In this document: positions 35,878 through 46,863 of the stretch, in pieces
Numbering within the stretch: position 1 is the stretch's first letter
How the letters are laid out: every line of letters starts with the position of its first letter
Assembly (NCBI RefSeq): GCF_000321225.1
Contig: NW_004451882.1
Location: 180,773-244,772 of the forward strand
Direction of reading: 5' to 3'
DNA length: 64,000 nt
Source: Odobenus rosmarus divergens
Taxonomy: Eukaryota > Chordata > Mammalia > Carnivora > Odobenidae
Translations under genes and position numbers: made by a program
Notes under the pieces: model-generated
Database searches by the model: none
Told to the model about the DNA's origin: nothing
Seen by the model: the letters and a program-made list of their open reading frames with translations, nothing else

Positions 35878-36067
35878 TTTTTTAAGATTTTATTTATTTG
35901 ACAGAGAGAGACACAGCAAGAGAGGGAACACAAGCAGTGGGAGTGGGAGAGGGAGAAGCAGGCCTCCTGCCAAGCAGGGAGCCCGATGCGGGGCTCGATC
36001 CCAGGACCCTGGGATCACGACCTGAGCTGAAGGCAGATGCTTAATGACTGAACCACCCAGGCACCCC
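35878..36067 (-). mobile_element. Can-SINE
   Basis: Reverse-complement SINE, same young subtype as 34983. Perfect 16-bp TSD TTGGGGTGTCTAAGTT at 35862-35877 and 36068-36083. Confidence 0.97.
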
Positions 36068-36480
36068 TTGGGGTGTCTAAGTTGATATTATGTTTGTTTC
36101 TGCCAACTATTCCTATTGCTCAGCTTCCTTGGATAGTTGGTAACTGATGAGTATCAACTCAAAATTTGGTGTTCTGAGAGGTAAAATCTTGAATGGTTTA
36201 TTGGATAACAGTTTGCATTTGATTGAACCAGGAGCTGGGTGATAGTATCTATCCAGGACTGCTTTAGCTTACATATTGGATACATAATGAACGTGGGAGT
36301 CTCATGTTCCTATTCCTTACCTTTGGTGAGAGAGCAATGGTATTTATCTGTAGGTCATTTACTAATTTTGCATTTGTTTATTAGTTTCTGTGTTTGTTGA
36401 TGTTTTTGGTGGTTGGTTTCTGTGTTCTTTTGTTGAATCTGTGTATTTTCCTTACTTGTTTGAGAGTACACTTTTTTAAA

Positions 36481-36658
36481 AGATTTTATTTATTTGAGAG
36501 AGAGTGAGCACAAGCAGAGGGAGTGGCAGGCAGAGGGAGAGGGAGAAGCAGACTTCCTGCTGAATAGGGAGCCTGACGTGGGGCTCAATCCCAGAACCTT
36601 GGAATCATGACCTGAGCCAAAGGCAGATGCTCAACCGACTGAACCACCCAGGCACCTG
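36481..36658 (-). mobile_element. Can-SINE
   Basis: Reverse-complement SINE. Perfect 19-bp TSD GAGAGTACACTTTTTTAAA at 36462-36480 and 36659-36677. Confidence 0.97.
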
Positions 36659-36679
36659 GAGAGTACACTTTTTTAAAAA

Positions 36680-37184
36680 AAGTCTATTATAATTTATTTA
36701 GATCCAGTTTTGTTATAAAAAGACCCAGCAGAGTTTCTAATCTGTATATATTAACAGAAAAGTCTGTAGTACCCTACACTTGTATAAAATGTCCCACTTT
36801 CCTAATCTTATTAATTTATACCTTAGTGAAATATTACCTGATAAATTTTCATTTTATATAATTTTTTCTATCCTCTCAAATTTATCTTTGGTGAGGCGTT
36901 AATCCAAGACAACTGGAGGCAATAAATCCTTGGGCATACAACCAACATTTTCTGTTCATTATAGTCTGCACAACTACCATGAGATATAGGTTAACTAAAA
37001 ATACCTTTTTTATGTTTGGTAGCTTGAGTAAACACTAGCCAACTTACTACCTTCAAATTATACTATTTGTATAATATCTTGTACACGTGAGCTTGAATTA
37101 GCTAATGAAAAGCAGTGAGTATCCTATAATTAGGGAGAATATTGCATATTCCCATAGGCCAGACCATGGTCAAAATTCTTTCTG
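36680..37184. other. Unique AT-rich DNA, nothing recognised
   Basis: No open frame or repeat family that I can support. Confidence 0.5.
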
Positions 37185-37340
37185 ACATTTACTAGGTGTA
37201 TTATCCTTGGCTTCAGTTTTTCTCACTTGTAAAATGAGGATAATAATGGATGTATCTTGTATGATTAATGTCGAGATCAAATGATATATAATGCATGCAA
37301 AGAAATAAAACATCTAGCAAAATACTTGAAATATAGTCAA
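37185..37340 (+). mobile_element. MIR relic
   Basis: GGCTTCAGTTTTTCTCACTTG, TAAAATGAGGATAATAATGG and GAGATCAAATGATATATAATGCATG match the MIR core and its 3' part. Confidence 0.75.
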
Positions 37341-38689
37341 ACTTTTACTCAATTTTGGCCATGTGGCTATTATTGCTGATGATCAGGCAATTCAGGAATG
37401 GGAAAACAGTGTAGGTAAATTTTGAAAGAAATATGATTTGCAAAGTTAAATTCAAAAACTTTGAAGGAGGAATAGTCACCTGCTGGGGAGTCAAGCAGCA
37501 CTTAGGAGGGCACCAGCTGTCAAAACGAGGGGCTAGAAATGTGAGTGCCACAGAGAGGTTAATTTGTCCAGTTCCCCAATTTCTCCAGGGCTAGTCCAAG
37601 AAAACAAATTGCTTAAGGTCTAAGGTTCCTTGGGAAGTATGTTCATACAAAAACAGTACTTTGATGACTTTCTTCAAGTGTGAAGTTGAATAATGTGATA
37701 GAGGTTAGGTTCACATCTCAACAAGTACCTGGTTGATTTTGCCTTATACTCATTTCTGCCCTTGCAGTCCTTTGAAACAACCCTTAGAAAGAGTCACTGC
37801 CCATTCCTCTTTGAAGATATAAATGTAGGTGGCCATATCCACAGGGGAAATTGAGGACAAAAAGAAAAAAAAAAAAAACTGAAGGGCACAGAAATACCTT
37901 GAGGGGTGTGTGTGTGTGTATGTATGTGAGAGAGAGAGAGAGAGAGGACGCATTGGGGATGCCTCTAGATATGATTAAATACAAAGAAAAGCATGTAAAT
38001 AATTATCACTCAGGTCACAGTAGCGTCTATTTCTAGGGGAGAGGGAGTAGAATGGATTACAGGGCAGGGGGATGGGGTTGTTTTGGTAGTGCTCTTTCTT
38101 ATCTTCTGTGAGGTTATAAGGGTAGTCACTTATGATCATCTGTTAAACAATATGCAATGTTTTATTCACATTTCCATATTATCTTCTATTCCTCAAAAAA
38201 GGAAAAGAATTAATACACTGTTAAAATTTTAAAATATTTAACAGCTTTCATTATTTTGTAAAAACATATTATACATACAGCCAATTTTTAGTTATTTTCA
38301 TTGTGATTATCCACCTCAGGATGATTTAGGAGGTTTCTGATCCCTAGCTGGTTTGTCCTTGCTAACTGGCTTACTTCTGAAGCTATTTCTCCTACCCTCA
38401 GATGCTGGAAGCAGTGCCTGGCTTTTACCTATTAACCAGTTTAAAAGAGAATATTCACAATCTTTCTTATATCAATCGATAAAGTAATCAATATAAACTA
38501 TTGTTGTAAATCCAAACAATACTTATAATCACTTCTGCCCAAACCCCCGAAGCCAGCCTATACTCTAGGGCTGCAATGGGAAGGCTCGGGGTATTGAGTG
38601 GAAGCCTGGCCTAACTAATGAAATCTGGAGAAGATCTATCCTTAGAAATAGGAAGTAACCAGATTCCCTAAATGCAGTTAATCTACTGA
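37341..38689. other. Unique DNA with a compound microsatellite
   Basis: 37904-37946 is a compound (GT)n-(GTAT)n-(GA)n repeat. No gene is supported; the frames over it at 37750-38036 are repeat translations. Confidence 0.6.
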
Positions 38690-38694
38690 AGGGA

Positions 38695-39246
38695 TTCACA
38701 CTATGTCACCTCAAAATATGCCACTCTGTCATGGAGGAATATTTCAAACTGAAGGCATTTGAGGAGAAGCTGATAGAAGAAAAACTTTCTACCGTCTGCC
38801 TGTTTGCCTCAAAGCAGGAATGTTTGTAAAGATGTCCCCCTCTCCTTTCTACCAGGAAGGCAGAAGTTAATCACTAGAGACAAGTAAAGAACTTATCAGC
38901 CCAAAGAAAGCAACAGAAGAATCTACATAACAAACTTTACTAGCCCTTAGCTTCCATTAGCTTCCCCATATATTTACCTTCCCATAATGTACCACCTAAA
39001 AGCCTAAACCCTCTTTCCTTTGTCTTGTCACTCCTTACAATATCATTGTTTTTTTGTTGAGATGCTGTGTAAGTCCCAAGTTCTAATCATGCCTTTGAGT
39101 TATTCATCGCTGAGTACACCTGTGCCTATGTGTGATGCACTTTCTGTTTCTTCTTCTCTTGTTAATCTGTCTTTTGTCAGTCTAATTTGCAGGGCCAGTT
39201 AGAGAACATAGGAAGTAGAAGGAAAAATTTTTGTCCTTCCCCACAC
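38695..39246 (+). mobile_element. Solo LTR of an endogenous retrovirus
   Basis: Starts TGTCACCTCAAAATATGCC and ends TTGTCCTTCCCCACA. Contains CTTGTTAATCTGTCTTTTG shortly before the 3' end, like the LTRs at 30634-31150 and 62535-63072. No clear TSD and no internal viral genes. Limits are approximate. Confidence 0.7.
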
Positions 39247-39765
39247 CACCTACCCTTAACACACATGAAGATTATCCTTCCGATTTCCATTTTGCTCTAG
39301 TTTCTGGAGTCTCTTTATCTTTTCAGTTTATTACAAAGATAGGAACTTATGGCTGAGGCCTCCCTCTAACCCTTAATTCCTCATACGAAGTGGTTTCTGC
39401 AGGCTTTTATTCCCTGGGTCTGCTCCTGGAATAAGTTCTTCTCTGCTACTCTCTCCTACTTACACACAGGACGCCAGCCATTCTTGGCGTCCAAAGAAAT
39501 TTCCTCCCCGAATCAACAGCCAACTTTTCCTTCTCCCCTGGTTTATTCATTCCATCAGCACACAAGCAAGCTGTGATAGTTTCTATCTTAAAAATAAAAA
39601 AATCCTCCCTCGATTCTCGAATGCTTAAAAATTTAAAAAACCCTACAACCCCCAGTCCTGCCTCATTTCTCTCCCCTCTTCACATCAGAAATCGTCAAAT
39701 AATCCATATTTACTGCCACCACTCCCTTAAAATGCATCCACCCATTAACCCATTCTAATCAAGAC
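39247..39765. other. Unique or very old repeat DNA
   Basis: No gene seen. It may include the diverged 5' side of the L2 that follows. Confidence 0.4.
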
Positions 39766-40598
39766 TTTCTCCCATCACTGTGTTAATATTGTTTTTGTCA
39801 AGGTGACTAATGACATTCATCTCACTAAATCCAGTCATCAATTCTCTCTCTTCATCTTACTCAATTTTCATACAGCTTTTGATAGGGGACTGCCTGTCCT
39901 TAAAGAACTATCTTCATTTGACTTCAGGAACATCCTGCTTTCCTTGTTTTTCTCCTGGCTGGCTGTCCATTTCTTCCCATTCTTCTTTGCTGACTCCCTT
40001 CTCTTCCTGACTTCCAAATGCTGGACTACTCCAAGATCAGTCCCTAGTCTACTGCTGTTTACATGCATTTTCTCCTTCACTCAGAAACCTGATCATAAAA
40101 ACCATCTCTATGATGATGTCTCCTAGACATCATCTTTGTATGAAGATGAATTCATACTCTTTGATGAATTCAGACTTGGAAATTTATTTGCCCCCCCTTC
40201 ACATTTCCACTTGGCCATCACATAGGCATATCAAACTAATTTAATAAAAAGAAACTTTTTGTTTTTCCCTCCTAAGCTTGCTTCTTTATTGTTTCCAAAG
40301 CAATAAAGTATTATCTTCATTCTTCCCATGATGTAGGCCAAAAACTTTCCCTTATTCTGCAAATCTAACCCATTGGCAAATGTTGTCAGCTCTTTCCTCA
40401 GGGTGTATTCTGCCTCTGACACCTTACCACCTCCACAGCTGGATCTCGAGTCCAGGCTGCCATTGTTTTATACCTCATCTCTTACCTTGCCCCTGCTGCC
40501 TCACCTGGTCCTGTCTGGTCTACCTGACCCTGCTCTTGACTCCCTACAGATCTTTTTACACACAGCAGACATAATTATCTTTTAAAAATGAGTATCAT

Positions 40599-41035
40599 AA
40601 GGGTGCCTAGGAGATGCAGTCGGTTAAGCATCCGACTCTTGATTTTGGCTCAGGTCATGATCTCATGGTCGTGAGATCGAGCCCCATGTCAGGCTCTGAG
40701 CTCAGCATGGAGTCTGCTTGAGATTCTTTCTCCCTCTCCCTCTGCCCCTCCTGCTCATGCTCTCTCTCTCTCTCAAAAGTAAATAAATAGGGGCGCCTCG
40801 GTGGCTCAGTCGTTAAGCATCTGCCTTCGGCTCGGGTCATGATCCCGGGGTCCTGGGATCGAGCCCCACATCAGGCTCCCTGCTCAGCGGGAAGCCTGCT
40901 TCTCCCTCTCCCACTCCCCCTGCTTGTGTTCCCTCTCTCGCTGTGTCTCTCTCTATCAAATAAATAAATAAAAAAATATTTAAAAAAGTAAATAAATAAA
41001 TCTTTTTTTAAAATTTAGAAAATAAAAATAAATAA
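40599..41035 (+). mobile_element. Older Can-SINE, tail interrupted by a second SINE
   Basis: Head at 40599 (GGTGCCTAGGAGATGCAGTCGG) with CTCTTGATTTTGGCTCAGG subtype body; its tail is AAAAGTAAATAAATA at 40775-40789 and resumes after the inner SINE at 40999. Outer TSD around GAGTATCAT (about 40590-40598) and AAGTATCGT (about 41039-41047). Confidence 0.92.
40790..40983 (+). mobile_element. Younger Can-SINE nested in the tail of the previous one
   Basis: GGGGCGCCTCGGTGGCTCAG head, little diverged. Perfect 15-bp TSD AAAAGTAAATAAATA at 40775-40789 and 40984-40998, taken from the older SINE's tail. Confidence 0.96.
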
Positions 41036-41520
41036 AAGTAAGTATCGTATATGTTTCTTTCCTTCGTAAAACCCTTCCATGGCTTTCCCTTATACCTTAA
41101 ATACAAATTTCTGACCATGGCCTAGAAGACATTATATGACCTGTCCCTCACCTCTATCTCCTGCTACTTTTCTCCCTCTCCATCCTGTTCTAACAGTATT
41201 AGTCTTTGGCTTTTTCTTGAATATGCCACATCCTAGGCCCATTTTTGTAGCCTTGACACTTGTCCGGTCTGCTTAGTTAGTGTATTCAACCCACATTATT
41301 GCATGGCTACATTCTTCTCTGTAGGGTTCTCTTTCAGGATTTCCTCTAGATTTCTTTCTTGACCTTATTTAACACACAGCATCCCTTCCATGCCTGATAC
41401 TCTCTGCTACTCTTCCCCATAATCTTGCTTTGTACTAACTTTGTACATATTTACCTTGCTTTGTATATACTTCTTTGTGATCAATATGTATCACTATTGC
41501 AAATTATATTATCATTTTAA

Positions 41521-42900
41521 TGACTTCTTTAGAACATAAACTTGAAGAATAATGTGTAACATGATACCATTTCTTCTCAAAAGACATTATAGACTCTTAA
41601 TAACTCCAAACTGATCATTCAGATCTTTAAGTCATGTGAGACCCAGAGTCTTTCTGCTCTGGGGAGAACAGTTTTATTCCCTTTAGTGCTATTCAGATGG
41701 AAACTGGCCAAGATATTAACCTCTGACTTCATCCTTGGACAGGAAAATGGAGTGAAATCAGCTGGGTCTTAACGCTCCCCAGGACAAATGTTTTCCAACC
41801 CAATGAAAGATTTATTTTTATGTTCAGTGAAACATCTTTCTCCCCCCTCCTCACTCCTTGGAAAGAACTGAAACAAAGTTGGCTTGAAATGTTGGCCAAC
41901 TATTCTAATAAATCATCCTCAGGTTTGGATGTGAAGGTAAATTTATCAAAAGTAAAGGTCAGAGCATGTTCCCCGAAGCCACTGGAAACCAAACTCCAGT
42001 GCTAACCACTGATAAACAAATGGCTTAAACCAAATAGCTCAGAGGTTAAATTGTGCCATGAAAAATATGACTTGATATTTTAGGAGACTCAAAAAATACA
42101 AACTTTTTTCATAACAAACACTTTGCCCACTCATTAAAAAATAAATTAAAAAGCTAAAACAATCTAAACTAAACTAAATTCCTATCTCCTTTCCTCTGAA
42201 TGCAATAGTGATTGAAAGTCAAATATTAATGGTCCTCAAAAAAACTGCAGAAGTTCAGAGGCTACTGATAGCTTCAGTGAGCAAGTCTTAATACTTACAT
42301 TGTGAGGCAAAAATTTTTTACCACTTTTGATGCTCAAACCACATGCTACTAAGACTCATACTTTTGAAATAGAATATATGAATGTCTTCCTCTGCTGAAG
42401 TTTGTGCAAAGGTGGCTCTGGCTTAAATATTAAGGAATAAGGAAGGAAGTAGGATGAGAGGAAGCTAAAAGCTAAGGGCAGTCTACTCTTAATATGTCGC
42501 TGGAAATGGCACTGCCCTGAATTTCACCTTGAGGTACAGGTGGAAGTCCCTCTCATTACTGATCCCCATTTGCTTAATTTTAAGTGGGAGAATTTCCAAG
42601 TGGACTCTCCTGTGGGAGGCTTCCTAGAGTGATCTTTTTGTAATGCTTCCATTGCTGGAGGAAATCTGTAAGAGGTACATAGTGAGTCTTCCTAAAGGAA
42701 AAGTAAATGAGAAACATGAAAGAAAGTTTATTTTTTCTACAAAAACTTTGAACACTATTTTACTTTTTTAATCCTATTACATACATTCAATAATGAAAAT
42801 AAATTTTTGAAATCCAAACAATTATTTAGGAAATAAAGATTACAATTTGTAAGGCATATTATTGTCCACAATTACTCCCAGACATTATTATGTTCTTGAC
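41521..42900. other. Unique DNA, no gene seen
   Basis: No repeat family I can name. A frame at 41820-42005 is short and unremarkable. Confidence 0.5.
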
Positions 42901-42916
42901 AAATCAAACACTAAAT

Positions 42917-43105
42917 TTTTTTTTAAGATTTTATTTATTTATTTTAGAGAGAGAGGGCACAAGCAGGGGAAGTGGCAGATGGAGAAGGAGAAACAGACTT
43001 TCCACTGAGTGGGGAGCCCAACAGGGGGGGCTCGATCCCAGGACCCTGAGATCATGACCTACACCGAAGGTAGATGCTTACCTGACTGAGCCACCTAGGA
43101 GCTCC
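42917..43105 (-). mobile_element. Can-SINE
   Basis: Reverse-complement SINE, diverged. TSD CACTAAAT at 42909-42916 and 43106-43113. Confidence 0.93.
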
Positions 43106-43412
43106 CACTAAATAATGTTTAATTGAGTAAAGGAATGACCCTTGCGAAACACATACTCATCAAGATACAAAGAATATATCTCTTACCAAAAAGAGCAGGG
43201 AATAAATTGGTAGTTAGGTCCTTTTTGTTTCTAGTTCTGCCATGAATTTATGTGAAGGTCTTGATCAAACTATAAATCTTCTTTAACACTTAAAAATCTA
43301 AATGTGAATGCTAGGTCCATAGATGACATAAAGAACATTATCCATAAAACAAAATACTTGATAAATTGGATTTACTAGAAGTCAAATATGCGGCTAATCA
43401 AAAGATGTAATA

Positions 43413-43426
43413 AAAAATGGATAGGC
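43413..43426. repeat. TSD of the young L1, 5' copy
   Basis: AAAAATGGATAGGC, identical to 45670-45683. Confidence 0.95.
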
Positions 43427-44460
43427 GAGGGGCGGAGCAAGATGGCGGAGGAGTAGGAGACCTGGATTTCGTCTGGTCTCAGGAATTCAGCTGAATAGGG
43501 ATCAAACCATTCTGAACACCTACGAACTCAACAGGAGATCGAAGATAAGAATAGTAACAACACTCTGAACAGAAAAGCGACCACTTTCTGGAAGGTAGGA
43601 CGTGCGGAGAAGTGAATCCGAGGCGATATTCGGGAGGATACACGGCGGGGGAGGGGCCTCCGTCGGCCGCTTCTGGCAAGTGCTGGAGCCGCGGAGCACA
43701 AAATCGGAACTTTCAGAAGTTGGCTCCACTGAGGGATGTTGCTCCAGTGGCTAAGCGGGGGGTGGAACCCTCGCGGGACAGTGTGGTCTCAGGACCCTTG
43801 GGGTCACAGAAAGGCGAGGGGTGCCTGAGTGCGGCAGAGCTCCCCGGTATCAGAGCAGGGAAGCCGGCTGCAGAGACGGAGCCGAGGCACGGGCTCTCAG
43901 CTCGGGGTGGCCATAAACTGTGATCCGCGGCCCTGTTGGGCCACTGCTCCTCCAGCAGGGACCCAACAAGCGGCAGATCCGGGGAGACTCCCCTTCCTCC
44001 CCCGGGAGGAGCGGCGCGGGAGCGCACCGCAGGGATCTGCTGGGTTTGGAGACTCCGCACGGGGTCGGGCGCCAGAGATAGAAACGCTCGGTCACGGGCC
44101 GGGTGAGCACGGAGTGCGGCCAGAGACCGGGGACACGGGAGTGACTGCTTTTCTCTGGGGGCGCACTGAGGAGCGGGGCCCCGAGTTCTCAGCTCCTCTG
44201 GGCGGAGATTGGGAGGCCACCATTTTCACCCTGGTCCTCCAAAGCTGTACCGAGAGCTTGCAGGGAACAAAAGCTCCTGAGAGCAAACCCGAGCAGACTG
44301 CTTAGCCCGGACTCACAAGGGCGGGGCAATTCCGCCTCCAGCAAAGACATTTGGGAACCACGGCAACAGGCCCCTCGCCCAGAAGATCAGCACAAACAGC
44401 CAGCAAGCCAAGACCAACTTTACCGATCAAGGAGAACGGGAGAACTCCAGCGCTAGGGGA
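43427..44460 (+). promoter_or_regulatory. L1 5'UTR internal promoter, CpG-rich
   Basis: GC- and CpG-rich against an AT-rich neighbourhood. CAAGATGGCGG at 43438-43448 is a YY1-type site about 12 bases from the element start, the position where YY1 directs start-site choice in human L1 (known for human; inferred here). Frames of 103-158 codons on both strands are effects of high GC. Confidence 0.75.
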
Positions 44461-44603
44461 ATACTGCATATAGAATTCATGGCTTTTTTTACTATGATTA
44501 ATTAGTTTTTCAAAGTTAACTTTTTTTAACTGTTTTTTTTTAATTTTTCTTTTTCCCTTTTTCAACCAACATCTTATCAATCCCTTTTTTAAAAAAACAT
44601 TTT

Positions 44604-45550
44604 NNNNNNNNNNNNNNNNNNNNNNNNNNNNNNNNNNNNNNNNNNNNNNNNNNNNNNNNNNNNNNNNNNNNNNNNNNNNNNNNNNNNNNNNNNNNNNNNN
44701 NNNNNNNNNNNNNNNNNNNNNNNNNNNNNNNNNNNNNNNNNNNNNNNNNNNNNNNNNNNNNNNNNNNNNNNNNNNNNNNNNNNNNNNNNNNNNNNNNNNN
44801 NNNNNNNNNNNNNNNNNNNNNNNNNNNNNNNNNNNNNNNNNNNNNNNNNNNNNNNNNNNNNNNNNNNNNNNNNNNNNNNNNNNNNNNNNNNNNNNNNNNN
44901 NNNNNNNNNNNNNNNNNNNNNNNNNNNNNNNNNNNNNNNNNNNNNNNNNNNNNNNNNNNNNNNNNNNNNNNNNNNNNNNNNNNNNNNNNNNNNNNNNNNN
45001 NNNNNNNNNNNNNNNNNNNNNNNNNNNNNNNNNNNNNNNNNNNNNNNNNNNNNNNNNNNNNNNNNNNNNNNNNNNNNNNNNNNNNNNNNNNNNNNNNNNN
45101 NNNNNNNNNNNNNNNNNNNNNNNNNNNNNNNNNNNNNNNNNNNNNNNNNNNNNNNNNNNNNNNNNNNNNNNNNNNNNNNNNNNNNNNNNNNNNNNNNNNN
45201 NNNNNNNNNNNNNNNNNNNNNNNNNNNNNNNNNNNNNNNNNNNNNNNNNNNNNNNNNNNNNNNNNNNNNNNNNNNNNNNNNNNNNNNNNNNNNNNNNNNN
45301 NNNNNNNNNNNNNNNNNNNNNNNNNNNNNNNNNNNNNNNNNNNNNNNNNNNNNNNNNNNNNNNNNNNNNNNNNNNNNNNNNNNNNNNNNNNNNNNNNNNN
45401 NNNNNNNNNNNNNNNNNNNNNNNNNNNNNNNNNNNNNNNNNNNNNNNNNNNNNNNNNNNNNNNNNNNNNNNNNNNNNNNNNNNNNNNNNNNNNNNNNNNN
45501 NNNNNNNNNNNNNNNNNNNNNNNNNNNNNNNNNNNNNNNNNNNNNNNNNN
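44604..45550. other. Assembly gap (947 N)
   Basis: Unsequenced. The size is not a round default, so it is presumably an estimate. It lies wholly inside the young L1. Apparent frames of 335-425 codons across it are artefacts. Confidence 0.99.
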
Positions 45551-45669
45551 TTCTGCGTGGAGCACTGGGTGTTATGCACAATGAATCATGGAACACTACA
45601 TCAAAAACTAATGATGTAATGTATGGTGATTAACATAACAATAAAAAAATTTAAAAAAAATAAAAAAAT

Positions 45670-45683
45670 AAAAATGGATAGGC
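45670..45683. repeat. TSD of the young L1, 3' copy
   Basis: AAAAATGGATAGGC after an A-rich tail; the old L1 resumes next to it. Confidence 0.95.
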
Positions 45684-45713
45684 AAGCAAAAGATAAGGAG
45701 ACCTTATTTACAA

Positions 45714-45753
45714 ATATATATATATATCAAATATATATATACACATATATATA
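45714..45753. repeat. (AT)n-rich microsatellite
   Basis: Interrupted AT/ATAC run within the old L1. Confidence 0.85.
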
Positions 45754-46654
45754 AAATTACTTGCATGCAGAATATAAGGGGAAAAGTATAAACAAACAAT
45801 AAAAAAATTGACAAATAACCCAATATAAAACAGATGAAACACTCAAGTAGATAATTCTCAAAAGAAGACATAGGATGGCTAATAAGCCCATGACAAGTTG
45901 CTCAGCATTGCAAGTCAACAGGGAAGGGCAAATTATAACCAGTATGTGATAGCATTTCATATTCACGTGGCAACTGAATTCAGTAAGACTAATATCAAAG
46001 GTTGCTGAGGCTATCTTTTGCTGATGAGGGTAATACATATTTGGAAAGCTCTTTGGCAGTTTCTTATAAAATTAACATCTGTCTACCCTATGACCCAGTT
46101 TCCCTGGACCTTTACTCATGAAATAGAACATATATCATCAAAAAAGACTTTTCTGTGAATGCTCATAGCAGTCTTATTTATAATGACTGAAACTGAGAGT
46201 CATCCAAATGTCCATCAACAGGAGAAGAGGTAAACAAATTGTGGAAGTATCATATAATGTAATATTACTTGATAATAACTGGGACATATACGGTTGAATC
46301 TAAAAAACATAGTGTAAAAAAAGTGATATAAGCAAGACAGAAAGAAGTACATACTATATGATAGCATCATAGGTAAAACTAACCTATGGTGGTAGATATA
46401 AGAAGGTCATTGCCTCTGGATAGGTGGATTGGATATAAGGAATGAGGAAATTGTCTAAAATTTTTTTTTAAATTGTCAACTTTTCTGTGCCTTTGTATTT
46501 TTAGAATAATTTCTTATAAGCAGCATATAGCTAAGTTTGTCTTTTTTTAAAAGGTCTGTTGTAATTGTATGTATGTGTGTATCATAGTATGATTTATAAC
46601 ATTTTTTTTTGCTTTCTCTATGCCCCTCCTTTTATGTTCATTAGTTTCTTTTTT

Positions 46655-46863
46655 TCTTTTTTTTTTTTTTAAGATTTTATTTATTTATTTATTTGACAAA
46701 GAGAGACACAGCGAGAGAAGGAACACAAGCAGGGGGAGTGGGAGAGGGAGAAACAGGCTTCCCGCGGAGCAGGGAGCCCGATGCGGGGCTCGATCCTAGG
46801 ACCCTGGGATCATGACCTGAGCCGAAGGCAGATGCTTAACGACTGAGCCACCCAGGTGCCCCG
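46655..46863 (-). mobile_element. Can-SINE
   Basis: Reverse-complement SINE of the GACACAGCGAGAG subtype, little diverged. Perfect TSD ATTAGTTTCTTTTTT at 46640-46654 and 46864-46878. Confidence 0.96.

Larger units (their letters stand above)
32640..36460 (-). mobile_element. Old L1 5'-region-like sequence, two diverged stretches
   Basis: Two AT-rich stretches (about 32700-34400 and 34750-36460) read like reverse-complement old L1 or HAL1-type 5' sequence: GATCTGTTGACGGCAAACTC, TTTCATTGCTGCTAATGAGGAATC, TTCTTGAATCTATTGC; then the same motif order again more diverged. Assignment is by eye. Includes CT-rich tracts at 33510-33575 and 35247-35275. Confidence 0.5.
39770..41520 (+). mobile_element. 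Old L2 (LINE2), ORF2 RT to C-terminus, interrupted by SINEs
   Basis: Aligns with L2: CAAGGTGACTAATGACATTCATC, AAATCCAGTCATCAATTCTC (RT entry), TCTCCTGGCTGGCTGTCC, TCCCTAGTCTACTGCTGTTTAC, then CCCTTCCATGGCTTTCCC, GGCCTAGAAGACATTATATGACCTG and CTGCTACTCTTCCCC. Within it 39803-40126 is still open for 107 codons in the L2 frame (begins MTNDIHLTKS; the YADD catalytic position reads LYDDVS). It is a dead LINE, not a host gene. The two nested SINEs occupy 40599-41035. Confidence 0.85.
43427..45669 (+). mobile_element. Young, probably full-length L1 with an assembly gap inside
   Basis: A 5'UTR (43427-44603), an N gap (44604-45550) and a 3' terminus (45551-45669) lie in one orientation between perfect 14-bp TSDs. 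The 5' end starts GAGGGGCGGAGCAAGATGGCGG, as in full-length carnivore L1s. ORF1, ORF2 and most of the 3'UTR are not visible. A full-length L1 is about 6-7 kb, so the 947-N gap is too short unless the copy has an internal deletion. Whether it is intact cannot be judged here. Confidence 0.93.
43321..46480 (+). mobile_element. Old L1 (element IV), ORF2 C-terminus and 3'UTR, split by the young L1
   Basis: Before the young L1: ATAAATTGGATTTACTAGAAG and GGCTAATCAAAAGATG. After it, collinear from 45684: ATGGCTAATAAGCCCATGACAAG, AGTGTGATAGC-like text, GCTGATGAGGGTAATAC, TCATAGCAGTCTTATTTATAATG and CAAATGTCCATCAACAGG. Strongly diverged. It is the target into which the young L1 inserted. Confidence 0.8.

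Noticed and set aside
43612..44305. Frames of 103-158 codons on both strands in GC-rich DNA
   Set aside because: They lie in an L1 5'UTR; high GC lowers stop frequency and no domain is visible.
44302..45596. Open frames of 335-425 codons on minus
   Set aside because: They run through 947 N bases and have no real sequence over most of their length.
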